A stretch of DNA of 64,000 nucleotides from a bacterium (lineage in GTDB: Bacteria; Pseudomonadota; Gammaproteobacteria; Pseudomonadales; Moraxellaceae), in contig JAQSDB010000003.1 in assembly GCA_029945725.1 (NCBI GenBank), forward strand, positions 685,842 through 749,841, given 5' to 3'. The notes below the pieces were generated by a model. The model did no database searches, had not been told where the DNA came from, and was given only the letters and a program-made list of their open reading frames with translations. The position numbers and the translations under genes were made by a program. Of this stretch, positions 17,165 to 25,801 are shown one piece after another; within the stretch, counting starts at the first letter, position 1; each line of letters starts with the position of its first letter.

Positions 17165-18397
17165 TCAGACAAACTGCCCCGCCGCGGCGCCTGATGACCA
17201 GGCCCATTGAAAGTTGAAGCCCCCCAGCCAGCCCGTCACATCCATCACCTCGCCAATGAAATACAGCCCCGGCTGACGTTTGCTCTCCATGGTTTTCGAC
17301 GACAACTCACCGGTATCGACACCGCCCAGCGTGACTTCAGCCGTGCGATAACCCTCCGTGCCCGAGGGCTTGAGTGACCAGGCCTGCAGCGCGCCGGCTA
17401 TTTCCTCCAGTCGCGCATCCGGTATTTCCGCCATCGCCGTGTCTGCCTGTGCCGGCCAGAACAGGGGTTGCAGTTCCTGCACCAGACTTTTTGCCAGACG
17501 TTCGCCAAGCAGCGTGCGCAGCAATGATTTCGGGTGGGATTTTTTCTGTGCCTTCAGCCACTGCGCGAGGTCTTCACCCGGAAACAGATCAAGCACCACG
17601 GCTTCGCCCGGCAGCCAGTAGTTCGAGAGCTGCAAGACAGCCGGGCCGCTCAGGCCGCGATGCGTGAACAATACGTTTTCACTGAAGGACTGGCGCTCGT
17701 TGTGCAGTTCGGCATCGACTGCCAGACCGGACAGGCGCTCCGACACGGCCTTGAAGCTGTCGCTGAACATGAAGGGCACGAGCCCCGCGCGCGTCGGCAG
17801 TACCTTCAGGCCGAACTGGCGCGCAATCTCGTAACCGAAACTGCTGGCACCCATGGTGGGAATGGACAGGCCGCCCGTGGCAACGACCAGCGAATGCGCC
17901 GTCAGCCCGCCCTTGTTCGTGTCGAGGCGAAAGCGCTTCCCGCTCTCATGCCGGCTCGCGGCGGCGTCATCAGCATTCGGGTTGTCGAGCGCTTCAATGT
18001 TGCGGATCTCGCTCAGTGTATTGATGGTGACACCGGCTTTTTCGCATTCCGCGATCAGCATGGCAAGAATGTCTTTCGCCGAATCATTGCAGAAAAGCTG
18101 GCCGTGCTTGCGCTCGTGATAGGCAATGCCGTGCTTCTCCACCAGCGCAATAAAGTCCCATTGCGTGTAACGGTTGAGTGCGGATATGCAGAAATGCGGA
18201 TTGGCGGAAAGAAAACAGGCGGGCTCGATAAACAGGTTGGTGAAGTTGCAGCGGCCGCCGCCCGACATAAGGATTTTCTTGCCAACCTTGTTGCTGCTGT
18301 CCAGTACCAGCACGCGGCGGCCGCGCTGTCCGGCGGTGAGGGCGCACATGAGACCGGAGGCTCCGCCGCCGATGATGATGACGTCAAAGTGGGACAA
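17165..18397 (-). CDS. HI0933-family flavoprotein (NAD(P)/FAD-dependent oxidoreductase)
   Basis: This 410-residue protein has an N-terminal FAD-binding GGGASG (11-16), DSSNKVGKKILMSGGGRCNFTN (the hallmark of the HI0933/YhiN family), VVATGGLSIPTMGASSFGY in the middle, and a C-terminal GLYFIGEVMDVTGWLGGFNFQWAWSSG. Length fits the family (about 390-420). The physiological substrate is not established for most members. It is probably cytoplasmic. Start ATG 18397. Confidence 0.9.
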   Translation of the reverse strand: MSHFDVIIIGGGASGLMCALTAGQRGRRVLVLDSSNKVGKKILMSGGGRCNFTNLFIEPACFLSANPHFCISALNRYTQWDFIALVEKHGIAYHERKHGQLFCNDSAKDILAMLIAECEKAGVTINTLSEIRNIEALDNPNADDAAASRHESGKRFRLDTNKGGLTAHSLVVATGGLSIPTMGASSFGYEIARQFGLKVLPTRAGLVPFMFSDSFKAVSERLSGLAVDAELHNERQSFSENVLFTHRGLSGPAVLQLSNYWLPGEAVVLDLFPGEDLAQWLKAQKKSHPKSLLRTLLGERLAKSLVQELQPLFWPAQADTAMAEIPDARLEEIAGALQAWSLKPSGTEGYRTAEVTLGGVDTGELSSKTMESKRQPGLYFIGEVMDVTGWLGGFNFQWAWSSGAAAGQFV

Positions 18398-18484
18398 GGC
18401 AGATGTTCCTGCAGTAAAGGTAAAAGACAGTCGCGAACAGCAGAGGTTTGTCGCGTTACTCCGAAACGGTTTTCGCGCCGGGCG

Positions 18485-19138
18485 TCAGGTCGAAGGAATC
18501 ACGTAAACGGCGATGGCCACGCAATGGCAAGCCGCGCCGGCGAGTACAAACAAATGCCAGATGGCATGGGTGTAGCGGTATTGCTTGGCCGCATAAAAAG
18601 CAGCGCCAACGGTGTAGCTGAGGCCGCCGGCAATCAGCAGGGTAAACGCTGGTGCGGGCAGTGCCCGGTAGAGATCGGGCCCGACAATGAGCGCCAGCCA
18701 GCCCATGACCAGATAGGTGATGAGCGAGGCGCGCTTGAACTTGTGCACGAAAAACAGCTTGAAGACGACGCCGGCAAACGCCAGCAGCCACAGGGCAATG
18801 AGCAGGGTGGTCGCCGTCCTTGTGTGCAGCGAGATCATCAGGAAGGGCGTGTAGGTGCCGGCAATCAGCAGGAAAATCGCGCAATGATCCAGACGCTTGA
18901 GTACGGCCTTGGTCGGGGCATGCGTGAAGCTGTGATACAGCGTCGAGCTCAGAAAAAGAATGACGAGACTGGCGCCGTAGATGGCAAGGCCGCTGACTTC
19001 CCCGGGCGACAGGGTCGGGCCGGCCTTCACCATCATCAGGGTCAGCGCCACGATGGACGCCGCGGCGCCAATGCCATGCGCAACCGCATTGGCGATTTCT
19101 TCGCCCAGGCTGTAAGCCCCTGCGCTACCGGTCTGCAT
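18485..19138 (-). CDS. Hemolysin III / PAQR family membrane protein
   Basis: This 217-residue inner-membrane protein has about seven hydrophobic helices. The family residues are visible: EEIANAVAHGIGA at the start, SSTLYHSF with Ser and His, LDHCAIFLLIAGTYTPF, and HAIWHLFVLAGAACHCVAI with the clustered histidines of the putative metal site. ATG 19138 follows AGGAGAG; the frame extends 16 codons further without family sequence. The role of the bacterial members is uncertain despite the hemolysin name. Confidence 0.9.
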   Translation of the reverse strand: MQTGSAGAYSLGEEIANAVAHGIGAAASIVALTLMMVKAGPTLSPGEVSGLAIYGASLVILFLSSTLYHSFTHAPTKAVLKRLDHCAIFLLIAGTYTPFLMISLHTRTATTLLIALWLLAFAGVVFKLFFVHKFKRASLITYLVMGWLALIVGPDLYRALPAPAFTLLIAGGLSYTVGAAFYAAKQYRYTHAIWHLFVLAGAACHCVAIAVYVIPST

Positions 19139-19225
19139 GGGTCTCTCCTGCTGTGTCGATGGCGTGCCGCCGTCCTGATGCATCAATACGGAATTGTCGG
19201 GGCGGATTATGACGATGCGCAGCCT

Positions 19226-19774
19226 TTAGCCCAAGCGTATCGAGCGGATCATGTCACGGAAGTCTGCTTCCGGCCTGCGCTCGGGGTTGGAGGTGGCACT
19301 CATGCCGATCATGAAGAGGAGTTTACGGGTGGGCAGGAAGAATGATTCGGTCGTGCAGTGAAAGGATTGGCCATCGGCGTTTTTAACCGACATGGAGGCG
19401 ACCATGCGGCCGCCCGTGGTGCCCGCTACCAGGTACTCATCAGAAACCAGAGCGACATCAAAGTCCGGGAAGGCGCGGCGCATAGTTTCCGTGATGGTTC
19501 GCAGCAGATCCGCCATGCTGCCCTGTGCCCGCGCTGCGGCAATGGGTGTGGCCTTGCACTGCACGGTCGGCATGGCCAGGCGCGGATCTTCGCCAGGCTT
19601 GTGCATCAGCAAAAAGGGTTCATGGGTCTGCGCCTGCTGCAACAGGTCCGCCAGCGCCTCAGAGGTCGGCGCAGCGCGATCCAGATAGGCGTGTACCCAT
19701 GGTGCGGGCAATACCTCCCAGCCCTCTGGCCGGGCAATACGAAAACCAAGGGCAGGGCAGGTGAACTCATTCAT
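19226..19774 (-). CDS. Hypothetical protein, possibly DcrB/PsbP-like fold
   Basis: This 182-residue protein begins MNEFTCPALGFRIARPEGWEVLPAPW. The aromatic-rich pattern (F.I..P.GW) resembles the opening of DUF1795/PsbP-like beta domains, but no further motif confirms it. There is no signal peptide. AGGAGG precedes ATG 19774; the in-frame extension to 19948 overlaps the neighbouring gene and is rejected. It is followed upstream by a CPXCG-type small protein. Confidence 0.65.
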   Translation of the reverse strand: MNEFTCPALGFRIARPEGWEVLPAPWVHAYLDRAAPTSEALADLLQQAQTHEPFLLMHKPGEDPRLAMPTVQCKATPIAAARAQGSMADLLRTITETMRRAFPDFDVALVSDEYLVAGTTGGRMVASMSVKNADGQSFHCTTESFFLPTRKLLFMIGMSATSNPERRPEADFRDMIRSIRLG

Positions 19775-19817
19775 GGACGGAGCCTCCTGATCAAGGTGCT
19801 GCGGCAGCAAAAGGCAT

Positions 19818-20018
19818 TCAGGCGTCGTTTTCGGTGCTGACCTCAACCACAGGCAGGCCGCTGGCAGCAACGATGACATGCACATTGATCGGGTGGCAGC
19901 AGACCTCATAGTCTTCAATATAGCGCTGTTCCTCTTCTGAGCAATCAATCAGCAGCTCAATCGGCTCGCCGCAACAAGGACATTGTGTGGCGACGGTTTC
20001 GAGTCCGGTTCCTGGCAT
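19818..20018 (-). CDS. CPXCG-type small cysteine-rich protein
   Basis: This 66-residue protein has ATQCPCCGEPIELLIDCSEEEQRYIEDYEVCCHPI. That is the CPxCG ... CC pattern of a small family of probable zinc-binding proteins. Its function is not known. Gene order (minus, 43 bases upstream of the 182-residue gene) suggests a shared transcript. Confidence 0.85.
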   Translation of the reverse strand: MPGTGLETVATQCPCCGEPIELLIDCSEEEQRYIEDYEVCCHPINVHVIVAASGLPVVEVSTENDA

Positions 20019-20150
20019 GGATCACCTGTCTTGCGGGAGTGCGCGGGAAATCAGTGTTCTGATTCAGCGTATCCTGAAAACGCTTGTCATGGCGCTGGTA
20101 TTTCCGGTTTGGCCTTATACTGGCCGCATCATGACAGGCAGGGGATTTCT

Positions 20151-20504
20151 GTGACGGGCGACAGGTTTGGCAGCAGCAAAAGCTATGCGCAACGCGAGCA
20201 GGGGTATCGCGACCGTGCCCTGAAAATGTACCCGTGGATTTGTGCGCGTTGCGGCCGCGAATTTGTGTACTCGAAAATACGCGAGCTGACCGTGCATCAC
20301 AAAGACCATGACCACGAGAACAATCCCCCCGATGGCAGCAACTGGGAATTGCTTTGCCTGTATTGCCATGATCACGAGCATTCAAAATACACAGAGCAGA
20401 ACCTTTACGGCCGCGAAGTAAAAGCGGGTGCGGATGATCATGTCAGTGCCACGCAGAATCCTTTTGCGCAGCTCAAGGACATGATGGACAAAAAGCAGAA
20501 GTAG
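20151..20504 (+). CDS. yajD: YajD-like HNH nuclease-domain protein
   Basis: This 117-residue protein has the HNH/zinc pattern ICARCGREF, LTVHHKDHDHENNPPDGSNWELLCLYCHDHEH. Length and order match E. coli YajD (about 115). The GTG start at 20151 was chosen because GGGGA lies six bases upstream and the protein then begins (V/M)TGDRFGSSKSY, as in relatives. The longer frame to 19983 overlaps the divergent gene. Nuclease activity is expected but unproven for this subfamily. Confidence 0.88.
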   Translation: MTGDRFGSSKSYAQREQGYRDRALKMYPWICARCGREFVYSKIRELTVHHKDHDHENNPPDGSNWELLCLYCHDHEHSKYTEQNLYGREVKAGADDHVSATQNPFAQLKDMMDKKQK

Positions 20505-20584
20505 TCTGAACGCCCCGGCGGCAGCGTGTGGCAGGCGGCTGCCATGGTTTGATATGCCTTTTATCCCGTACGGTCTTTAAATTT

Positions 20585-21796
20585 TCAGGATGCGATGCAC
20601 AGGGCGCCTGCGCCAAAGTTTCCGGTTGTTCCCGCGCAGAAATCCACATTGATGTTCATGGCGGCAGAGGCAGAAACATTAACGCTGCTGTTCTGGCTGG
20701 TACCGGCAACCGGAGTGCTGCTGATGGTGTAGTGACCGGCCTCTGCCGGATTCACAACAAAATTCAGTGGCAAGGGGCCGAAGCTCGCGAGCTCCGGTAT
20801 GGCATTGTTCAGTTCCATGTTCCATGTGCCGGTGTCGGCATTCGCATTGACGATGCGGGTTGTATAGCGCTGCCCGTTGATTTCCTGCTGCGCATAAATC
20901 GTGGCCAGTGCGCTGGCTGGTGTGGCGGTGCCACTGGCGGCTTGCATGGCGGCCGGGGTCAGTACAATCGGGTTGCCTTCCGAGGAAAGTATTGTTTCGG
21001 CGCCGGCATTGACCGGTACCCCCGTGACAATCGCCGTGCCGAAATTTTCCTGGGACAGCACGACATCATAATTTCTCCCGGCGCTGGTTTGGGCAATCGG
21101 CGCCAGCACAAAGCGGCCGTTGCTGTCGGCAACCGTTCCCTTGATGACGGCGCCATTGATCTCCGCATAAACGGCTGCGCCGGCGTTGGCTGTGCCGACA
21201 TAACCGGTAATGCCGCCACTGAGATGCATCTCGGTGCTGCTGAGCACCGGCCGCAAGGCATAGCTGCCGTCACCGCGCTGCACAATGGAGCGGCACACAT
21301 CAAAGTCCAGAACCAGCTCGGTGTGCGCCTGCGGATTAATGGTGATGGAGTGCATCATGGTGAGCCCTCCCTGCATGTTGCTGACGGTGTCCAGGGGCTG
21401 GATGCTGCCGCCGGCAGGGACAATGGCATTGGCCATGTTGCCGGGCGTGTTGTCTGCCAGCACCAGACGTAACTGATGATATTCACCTGCGGGTAACGGC
21501 ATCTTCCCGAGTGACATCATGATGCCGTTACTGAGCGAGAGCAGATCCACCTTTACGGGAAGGTCGGGGGTGATTTCCTGCCAGCCGCTGTCGCTGTCCG
21601 TAGCAGCCGTACTTTCATGAACCCGCACGCGCTTGATGGTTACATAGACATGATCAAAACCGCAGGACGGTGCATCCGTGATGGCGACGCTGAGCGCGCT
21701 GCTTGAGGGATTGGGAGTAACGCCGCCCCCGCAGGAGCACAAGAGCAGGGTGATGGCCGTTGCCATGGAGAATTGTTGCAGGAAGGTTTTCATCAT
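20585..21796 (-). CDS. DUF4382-domain lipoprotein
   Basis: This 403-residue lipoprotein has lipobox LLCSC (Cys about 22) followed by GGG, usual for outer-membrane lipoproteins. A DUF4382 domain follows: LSVAITDAPSCGFDHVYVTIKRVRVH, then VDLLSLSNG and PAGEYHQLRLVL. The second half is a carboxypeptidase-regulatory-like beta region (ITGYVGTANAGAAVYAEI, VADSNGRFVL). It is surface or periplasmic; role unknown. A long AT-rich region lies upstream. Confidence 0.85.
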   Translation of the reverse strand: MMKTFLQQFSMATAITLLLCSCGGGVTPNPSSSALSVAITDAPSCGFDHVYVTIKRVRVHESTAATDSDSGWQEITPDLPVKVDLLSLSNGIMMSLGKMPLPAGEYHQLRLVLADNTPGNMANAIVPAGGSIQPLDTVSNMQGGLTMMHSITINPQAHTELVLDFDVCRSIVQRGDGSYALRPVLSSTEMHLSGGITGYVGTANAGAAVYAEINGAVIKGTVADSNGRFVLAPIAQTSAGRNYDVVLSQENFGTAIVTGVPVNAGAETILSSEGNPIVLTPAAMQAASGTATPASALATIYAQQEINGQRYTTRIVNANADTGTWNMELNNAIPELASFGPLPLNFVVNPAEAGHYTISSTPVAGTSQNSSVNVSASAAMNINVDFCAGTTGNFGAGALCIAS

Positions 21797-22229
21797 GATG
21801 GCCCGACAAACTGTGATGCCTGGCTATCAGGATAGGGATTATTGACGGATAAAATTGCCCACTAGGTAATCACCGAAGTGTTTTTTTAAAAATGATATTA
21901 GTGGTTGTCTTTTAATATTTTTTTAATATGTTTTTTTAATGAGATAATAAAAAAACGGGATGTAAAAATGGATGGACGGAATGTCCGGTTATTAATTGCC
22001 GCTTGTCGCTGTTTTTGCGCAGTGTGCGTAGGGGAGGGACTGTCTGGCGGGCGCGGGTTCCCTGTGGCCGGCGAGAGACGCTCCGGCAGGAAGCGGCTTG
22101 AACGGATATCCGTTGGGTACCGTACGGAATGAATGCTTCGGAATGAGTGGTCGCTTGGGCAGGGATTGCCGGCGCGGTATTTCTGCGGAGGTGAAAAGGG
22201 GGCGCGGCAATCGCTGCGCCGTGTCGGCC
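21797..22229. other. AT-rich intergenic region upstream of the DUF4382 gene
   Basis: This 433-base gap is notably AT-rich at 21820-21990, with several T7 and A6 runs in an otherwise GC-rich window, and a perfect palindrome at 22101-22114. The only open frame (21905-22132, +) has no recognisable sequence. It probably carries the promoter and upstream region of the lipoprotein gene. Confidence 0.5.
22101..22114. promoter_or_regulatory. 14-bp perfect palindrome
   Basis: AACGGATATCCGTT is perfectly self-complementary and lies in the intergenic region about 305 bases upstream of the DUF4382 start. No regulator could be assigned. Confidence 0.3.
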
Positions 22230-22472
22230 TCAGCCGGGCTCGACTTCTTTCACGCGGATAACACTGCCCGCCACTTTCTTGTTGTTCAGCGCCTTGATGG
22301 CCATGCGGGCTTCCAGCGTCTTCGGCATTTCCACAAAACCAAATCCCTTGGATTTTCCGGTGGCCTTGTCCATCACCAGGTCGCAGCTGGTGACGCTGCC
22401 GTGCACGGCAAAGAAGCTGCGGAGTTCGTCTTCGGTGGTTTCGCGGGAAAGATTGCGGGCCATCAGTTTCAT
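22230..22472 (-). CDS. Small RRM-domain RNA-binding protein
   Basis: This 80-residue protein is a single RNA recognition motif. RNP2 is KLMARNL near the N-terminus and RNP1 is KSKGFGFVEM, with helix EDELRSFFAVHG between. It resembles the small cold-inducible RRM proteins found in many bacteria. ATG 22472 gives a domain-length protein; the upstream 33-codon extension lacks RRM features. It probably binds RNA single strands and is cytoplasmic. Confidence 0.85.
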   Translation of the reverse strand: MKLMARNLSRETTEDELRSFFAVHGSVTSCDLVMDKATGKSKGFGFVEMPKTLEARMAIKALNNKKVAGSVIRVKEVEPG

Positions 22473-22588
22473 GCGGAGTTCCAGGGTTTTGCGGCAGTCG
22501 CCCGCGACAGGACAGGACGGGGCGGCAGCAGTGGGATGTTGGTGGAGTATTGTAGTCCGAATCCGTACCACGACCGCCGTATTAGTTT

Positions 22589-23566
22589 TCAGGGCATGGC
22601 CTGCGGTGTTGTCAGGTGCTGCCTGACACCGGCATCCAGTGTCGCCATGAAGGCCTCCACGGTGCGGGTGTAGTCATCAGGCAATCCGAGCTGCCGATTG
22701 ATGTCCTTGTGTGAAAGACCTTCTGGCAGCACGGAGGCCCTGATGCCCAGCGCCGCAGCGCGCGTGCTGAAGCGCTGGGCCTGCGGGCAGGAATCATCAC
22801 GCTGGCTGGAGCATACGGCGAGAACCGGGGCAGCCCCTGCGTGCAGGGATTGCAGCGGCGACACCGCGCGCCAGTAGTCGGGGTCCTTGCCAAAGGCATT
22901 ATCATAAAAGCCCATGTGCCGGTTCTCCATGATCTGCACGACATCCAGCGCGGCACTGTCGAGCGCCACGGTGCCCAGCCAGGGACTGGCGCCGCGCTGC
23001 AGGGCCATGGCCGGTGCGGCTGCCAGCAGGGCGACCAGATGTGCACCGGCTGAATGCCCCATCAGAATGAACTTGTGGCGATCCGCGCCCCAGTCTGCGG
23101 CCTTGCCCTGCGCCACCGCCAGTGCTGCTGCGACATCCTCCGCCTGTTGCAGTGGCGCCGCTGCGGGCAGCAGCCGGTAATTCACGGAAATGAAAACGAA
23201 TCCCTGCGGCAGCCAGCGCGCCACCTTGTGATCCACCACGGTAGCGGAGGCCTTGTCGCCCAGCCGCCAGGCACCGCCATGCACCATGAAAATCACCGGT
23301 GCTGCCTTGGCGTTCGGCGGCAGATACACATCCATGGTTTGCTTCGGGTCACTGCCATAAGCGATATCGCGCAAAACGCGTACCCCGGTGGGCAGGGCGG
23401 CACGGCTGGTCGTGTCGCCATCCTCTTCGGCATTATCGGCAGCCGCATGGCGCGCCTTGAAGGCATCGCGCAACGGGCCGGCCAGCGCCGTCGTGGTGGC
23501 CAGTAAAAGGGCCAGTGCCAGCACGCTGGCGGCGCCTCCGGTCACGCAGGGAAGGAACGGTTTCAT
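22589..23566 (-). CDS. Secreted alpha/beta hydrolase (esterase)
   Basis: This 325-residue protein starts with a signal peptide (cleavage near residue 29, after TTALA). The esterase motifs follow: VHGGAW (96-100), SVNYRLLP, the elbow GHSAGAH with Ser172, and LSHKD containing the probable catalytic His. The layout fits BD-FAE-like esterases and carboxylesterases. GGAGAG precedes ATG 23566. It is probably periplasmic or extracellular. Confidence 0.87.
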   Translation of the reverse strand: MKPFLPCVTGGAASVLALALLLATTTALAGPLRDAFKARHAAADNAEEDGDTTSRAALPTGVRVLRDIAYGSDPKQTMDVYLPPNAKAAPVIFMVHGGAWRLGDKASATVVDHKVARWLPQGFVFISVNYRLLPAAAPLQQAEDVAAALAVAQGKAADWGADRHKFILMGHSAGAHLVALLAAAPAMALQRGASPWLGTVALDSAALDVVQIMENRHMGFYDNAFGKDPDYWRAVSPLQSLHAGAAPVLAVCSSQRDDSCPQAQRFSTRAAALGIRASVLPEGLSHKDINRQLGLPDDYTRTVEAFMATLDAGVRQHLTTPQAMP

Positions 23567-23910
23567 GCAGCTCTCCGGTGTTGGCAAGGCAGGCGGTACA
23601 AAAAACGTTGTCTGGCGCAGGTGCCATCCATGCAGGGTGCCGGCTGATGCCACCCTGTTTTATCCTGAACGTTTGTGACCGGCCTGGCGTTGACGGCTTG
23701 CCGTATTTTTTTTCGGGTGCCGGCACTTCCCTGACGGGCACTGGAAAATCCGGTGTGAAACGCCGGTTTTGTCAAAGCGGGTTCGCGGCAACGGCAGGCA
23801 AAAAAAAGCGGTGCTCAAGGCACCGCTTTTTTCCGGAGTTTGCGGGCACTGAAAGCGTCTTGAAATCGCCCGGCTTTTCAGTGCTCCGTTATGCTGCCCG
23901 AGCCTGGCAC
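23567..23910. other. Intergenic region with terminator
   Basis: This 344-base gap lies between the esterase start and the end of the AlmA-like gene. Apart from the esterase promoter and the terminator at 23804-23830, nothing coding is supported. Confidence 0.5.
23804..23830. terminator. Terminator of the AlmA-like gene
   Basis: AAAAGCGGTGC and GCACCGCTTTT form an 11-bp stem around TCAAG, flanked by A and T runs. It lies about 80 bases beyond the stop of the minus-strand monooxygenase. Confidence 0.8.
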
Positions 23911-25410
23911 TCAGGCTTCCACGGCCACCGCCTGCTTGCGGTGTGCGCCGAGTGCTGCCGGATTGGAAAACTCCATGACGCCGTCATCAATCGGGCGGTA
24001 GCGCAGTACCGCCAGATCCAGTGCGTAGTTCATGTAGACCTTCCACGGCGCCTTGTTGCCCTGCTTGGGCAGATGATCCAGTGCGCGTTGGACGTAGCCT
24101 GAACTCATGTCGAGGAAGCTTTCCGGTACCACCGAGGTGTCGTGGTTGCGCGGCGTGGCCTGGCGCAGGCCCTTCTGGTCCATGTGCTTGAGCAGGCGGC
24201 AGACGTATTCACTGCTGATGTCCGCTTTCAGCGTCCAGGAGGCATTGGTGTAGCCGAACATCATGGCGAGGTTCGGCAGGTCCTGGAACATCACGCCCTT
24301 GTAGTTCATGGCCTGCGATACGGTGAAGGGCTTGCCGTCCACGACCAGCTCGGAGCCGCCCATCATCTGCAGGTTGAGGCCGGTGGCAGTGATGATGATG
24401 TCCGCTTCCAGGGTCTCGCCGGACTTCAGCTTGATGCCCTTGGCTGTGAAGGTGTCGATGTGGTCGGTGACGATCGACGCCTTGCCCTTGCGCAGGACCT
24501 TGAACAGGTCGCCATCGGGCACCGCGCACAGGCGCTGGTCCCAGGGATTGTAGTTCGGCGTGAAGTGCTTCATGTCAAAGTCCTTGCCGACCTGGTGGCG
24601 CACATGTGCGAGCAGGAGGCGACGTACGGCCTTCGGACGTGAACGCGACAGCTTGAAGAAGCCGAGCGTGATCGCCACGTTTTTCGCGCGTATCGCGTGA
24701 TAGACCACCTTCTCCGGCAGGAAGCGGCGCAGGCGCATCGCGACCGGGTCTTTCTCCGGAATGGAGGCAACATAGGTTGGCGAACGCTGCAGCATGGTGA
24801 CGTGCTCGGCCTTGTCCGTCATGGCGGGGAGCAGGGTAACGGCGGTCGCGCCGCTGCCGATGATCACCACGCGCTTGCCGGCGTAGTCGAGGTTTTCCGG
24901 CCAGTGCTGCGGGTGAATCAGCGTGCCCTTGAACTTGTTCAGGCCGGGGAAGTCCGGTGTATAACCGGCAGCGTAGTTGTAGTAGCCGGTACACATCAGC
25001 AGGAAATTACAGGTCAGCGTGGTGGTCTCGCCGCTGTCGCCTTTTTTGACTTCCACGGTCCAGCGCGCGTCTTTTGTCGACCAGGAAGAGCGCACGATCT
25101 TGTGGCCAAAGCGGATGTGCTTGTCGATGCCGTTCTCGCGCGCGGTTTCGCGCACGTAGTCGCGGATCGAGGGACCGTCGGCGATGGATTTGTTGTTCGT
25201 CCAGGGCTTGAAGCTGTAGCCCAGGGTGTACATGTCGGAGTCGGAGCGTATGCCCGGATAACGGAACAGGTCCCAGGTGCCGCCAATGGCGTCGCGGCCT
25301 TCGAGAATGGCGTAGGTCTTGCCGGGGCAATTGGTCTGGAGATGGTAGGCAGCACCAATCCCGGAAAGTCCTGCGCCTGCGATCAGAACGTCAAAGTGTT
25401 TGGTCGACAT
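23911..25410 (-). CDS. almA: AlmA-like flavin monooxygenase (Baeyer-Villiger/long-chain alkane type)
   Basis: This 499-residue group B flavoprotein has GAGLSG (12-17) for FAD, GGTWDLFRYPGIRSDSD, the Baeyer-Villiger signature F-x-G-x3-H-x3-W-P at 160-171, and GSGATA (185-190) for NADPH. The N-terminus and length closely resemble AlmA of Acinetobacter, which is linked to use of long-chain n-alkanes. The presence of alkB and rubredoxin 6 kb away supports an alkane role. It could instead be a general ketone monooxygenase; the AlmA name is an inference from resemblance. Confidence 0.8.
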   Translation of the reverse strand: MSTKHFDVLIAGAGLSGIGAAYHLQTNCPGKTYAILEGRDAIGGTWDLFRYPGIRSDSDMYTLGYSFKPWTNNKSIADGPSIRDYVRETARENGIDKHIRFGHKIVRSSWSTKDARWTVEVKKGDSGETTTLTCNFLLMCTGYYNYAAGYTPDFPGLNKFKGTLIHPQHWPENLDYAGKRVVIIGSGATAVTLLPAMTDKAEHVTMLQRSPTYVASIPEKDPVAMRLRRFLPEKVVYHAIRAKNVAITLGFFKLSRSRPKAVRRLLLAHVRHQVGKDFDMKHFTPNYNPWDQRLCAVPDGDLFKVLRKGKASIVTDHIDTFTAKGIKLKSGETLEADIIITATGLNLQMMGGSELVVDGKPFTVSQAMNYKGVMFQDLPNLAMMFGYTNASWTLKADISSEYVCRLLKHMDQKGLRQATPRNHDTSVVPESFLDMSSGYVQRALDHLPKQGNKAPWKVYMNYALDLAVLRYRPIDDGVMEFSNPAALGAHRKQAVAVEA

Positions 25411-25594
25411 AAAGTGGTACCTATCGTTGAACGGAATGCAGGCTCGTTGCAGATCAGATGCCCGTGACGGAGAGCCGGCACGGACAGGAGCGTTGCGGGT
25501 TCCATGCTAGTGGGATGGGGGCCGGTGAGGCGAGGTGGGCGACGGCCATTTTCCAATCATTTAAGGCCAGAGTATGTATCTTATTGAATAAAAA

Positions 25595-25623
25595 GACATT
25601 GTTGTCTGACAATAACCAATGTC
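25595..25623. promoter_or_regulatory. Inverted repeat upstream of nirK
   Basis: GACATTG (25595-25601) and CAATGTC (25617-25623) are perfect complements 15 bases apart, with an inner ATTGT/ACAAT pair. It could be an operator for a regulator of nirK or of the monooxygenase; no specific factor is assigned. Confidence 0.35.
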
Positions 25624-25761
25624 AGATCCGACGGGCGGCAGTTTCAGGAGTGGCTGGAAGCTTGCCGCGACGGGATTTCCTGGTTTGTGCCCTGCGCACA
25701 GGGCGCTCCGCAAGTTGCACCATCAACTTCGGGCAACATTCTGGTGCAACACGGCTATACC

Positions 25762-25775
25762 TTGATACGTATCAA
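25762..25775. promoter_or_regulatory. FNR/ANR/DNR box upstream of nirK
   Basis: TTGATACGTATCAA is a perfect match to TTGAT-N4-ATCAA, the site of FNR-type regulators that act under low oxygen or nitric oxide. Its centre is 33 bases before ATG 25802 and 66 bases before the alternative ATG 25835. Confidence 0.85.
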
Positions 25776-25801
25776 GCCCTTTGCATCAGCAGGGGGCCAC
25801 C

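Larger units (their letters stand above)
25411..25801. other. Divergent promoter region of the AlmA-like gene and nirK
   Basis: This 391-base gap carries the promoters of two divergent genes, the FNR-type box at 25762, and a second inverted repeat at 25595. The section 25555-25620 is AT-rich. No coding sequence is supported. Confidence 0.6.

Noticed and set aside
17534-19345. 603-codon + frame
   Set aside because: It is antisense to the HI0933 flavoprotein and the hemolysin III-like gene, with no believable protein features.
21905-22132. 75-residue + frame in the AT-rich spacer
   Set aside because: The sequence is biased and without a domain; its start lies in a poly-T run with no RBS.
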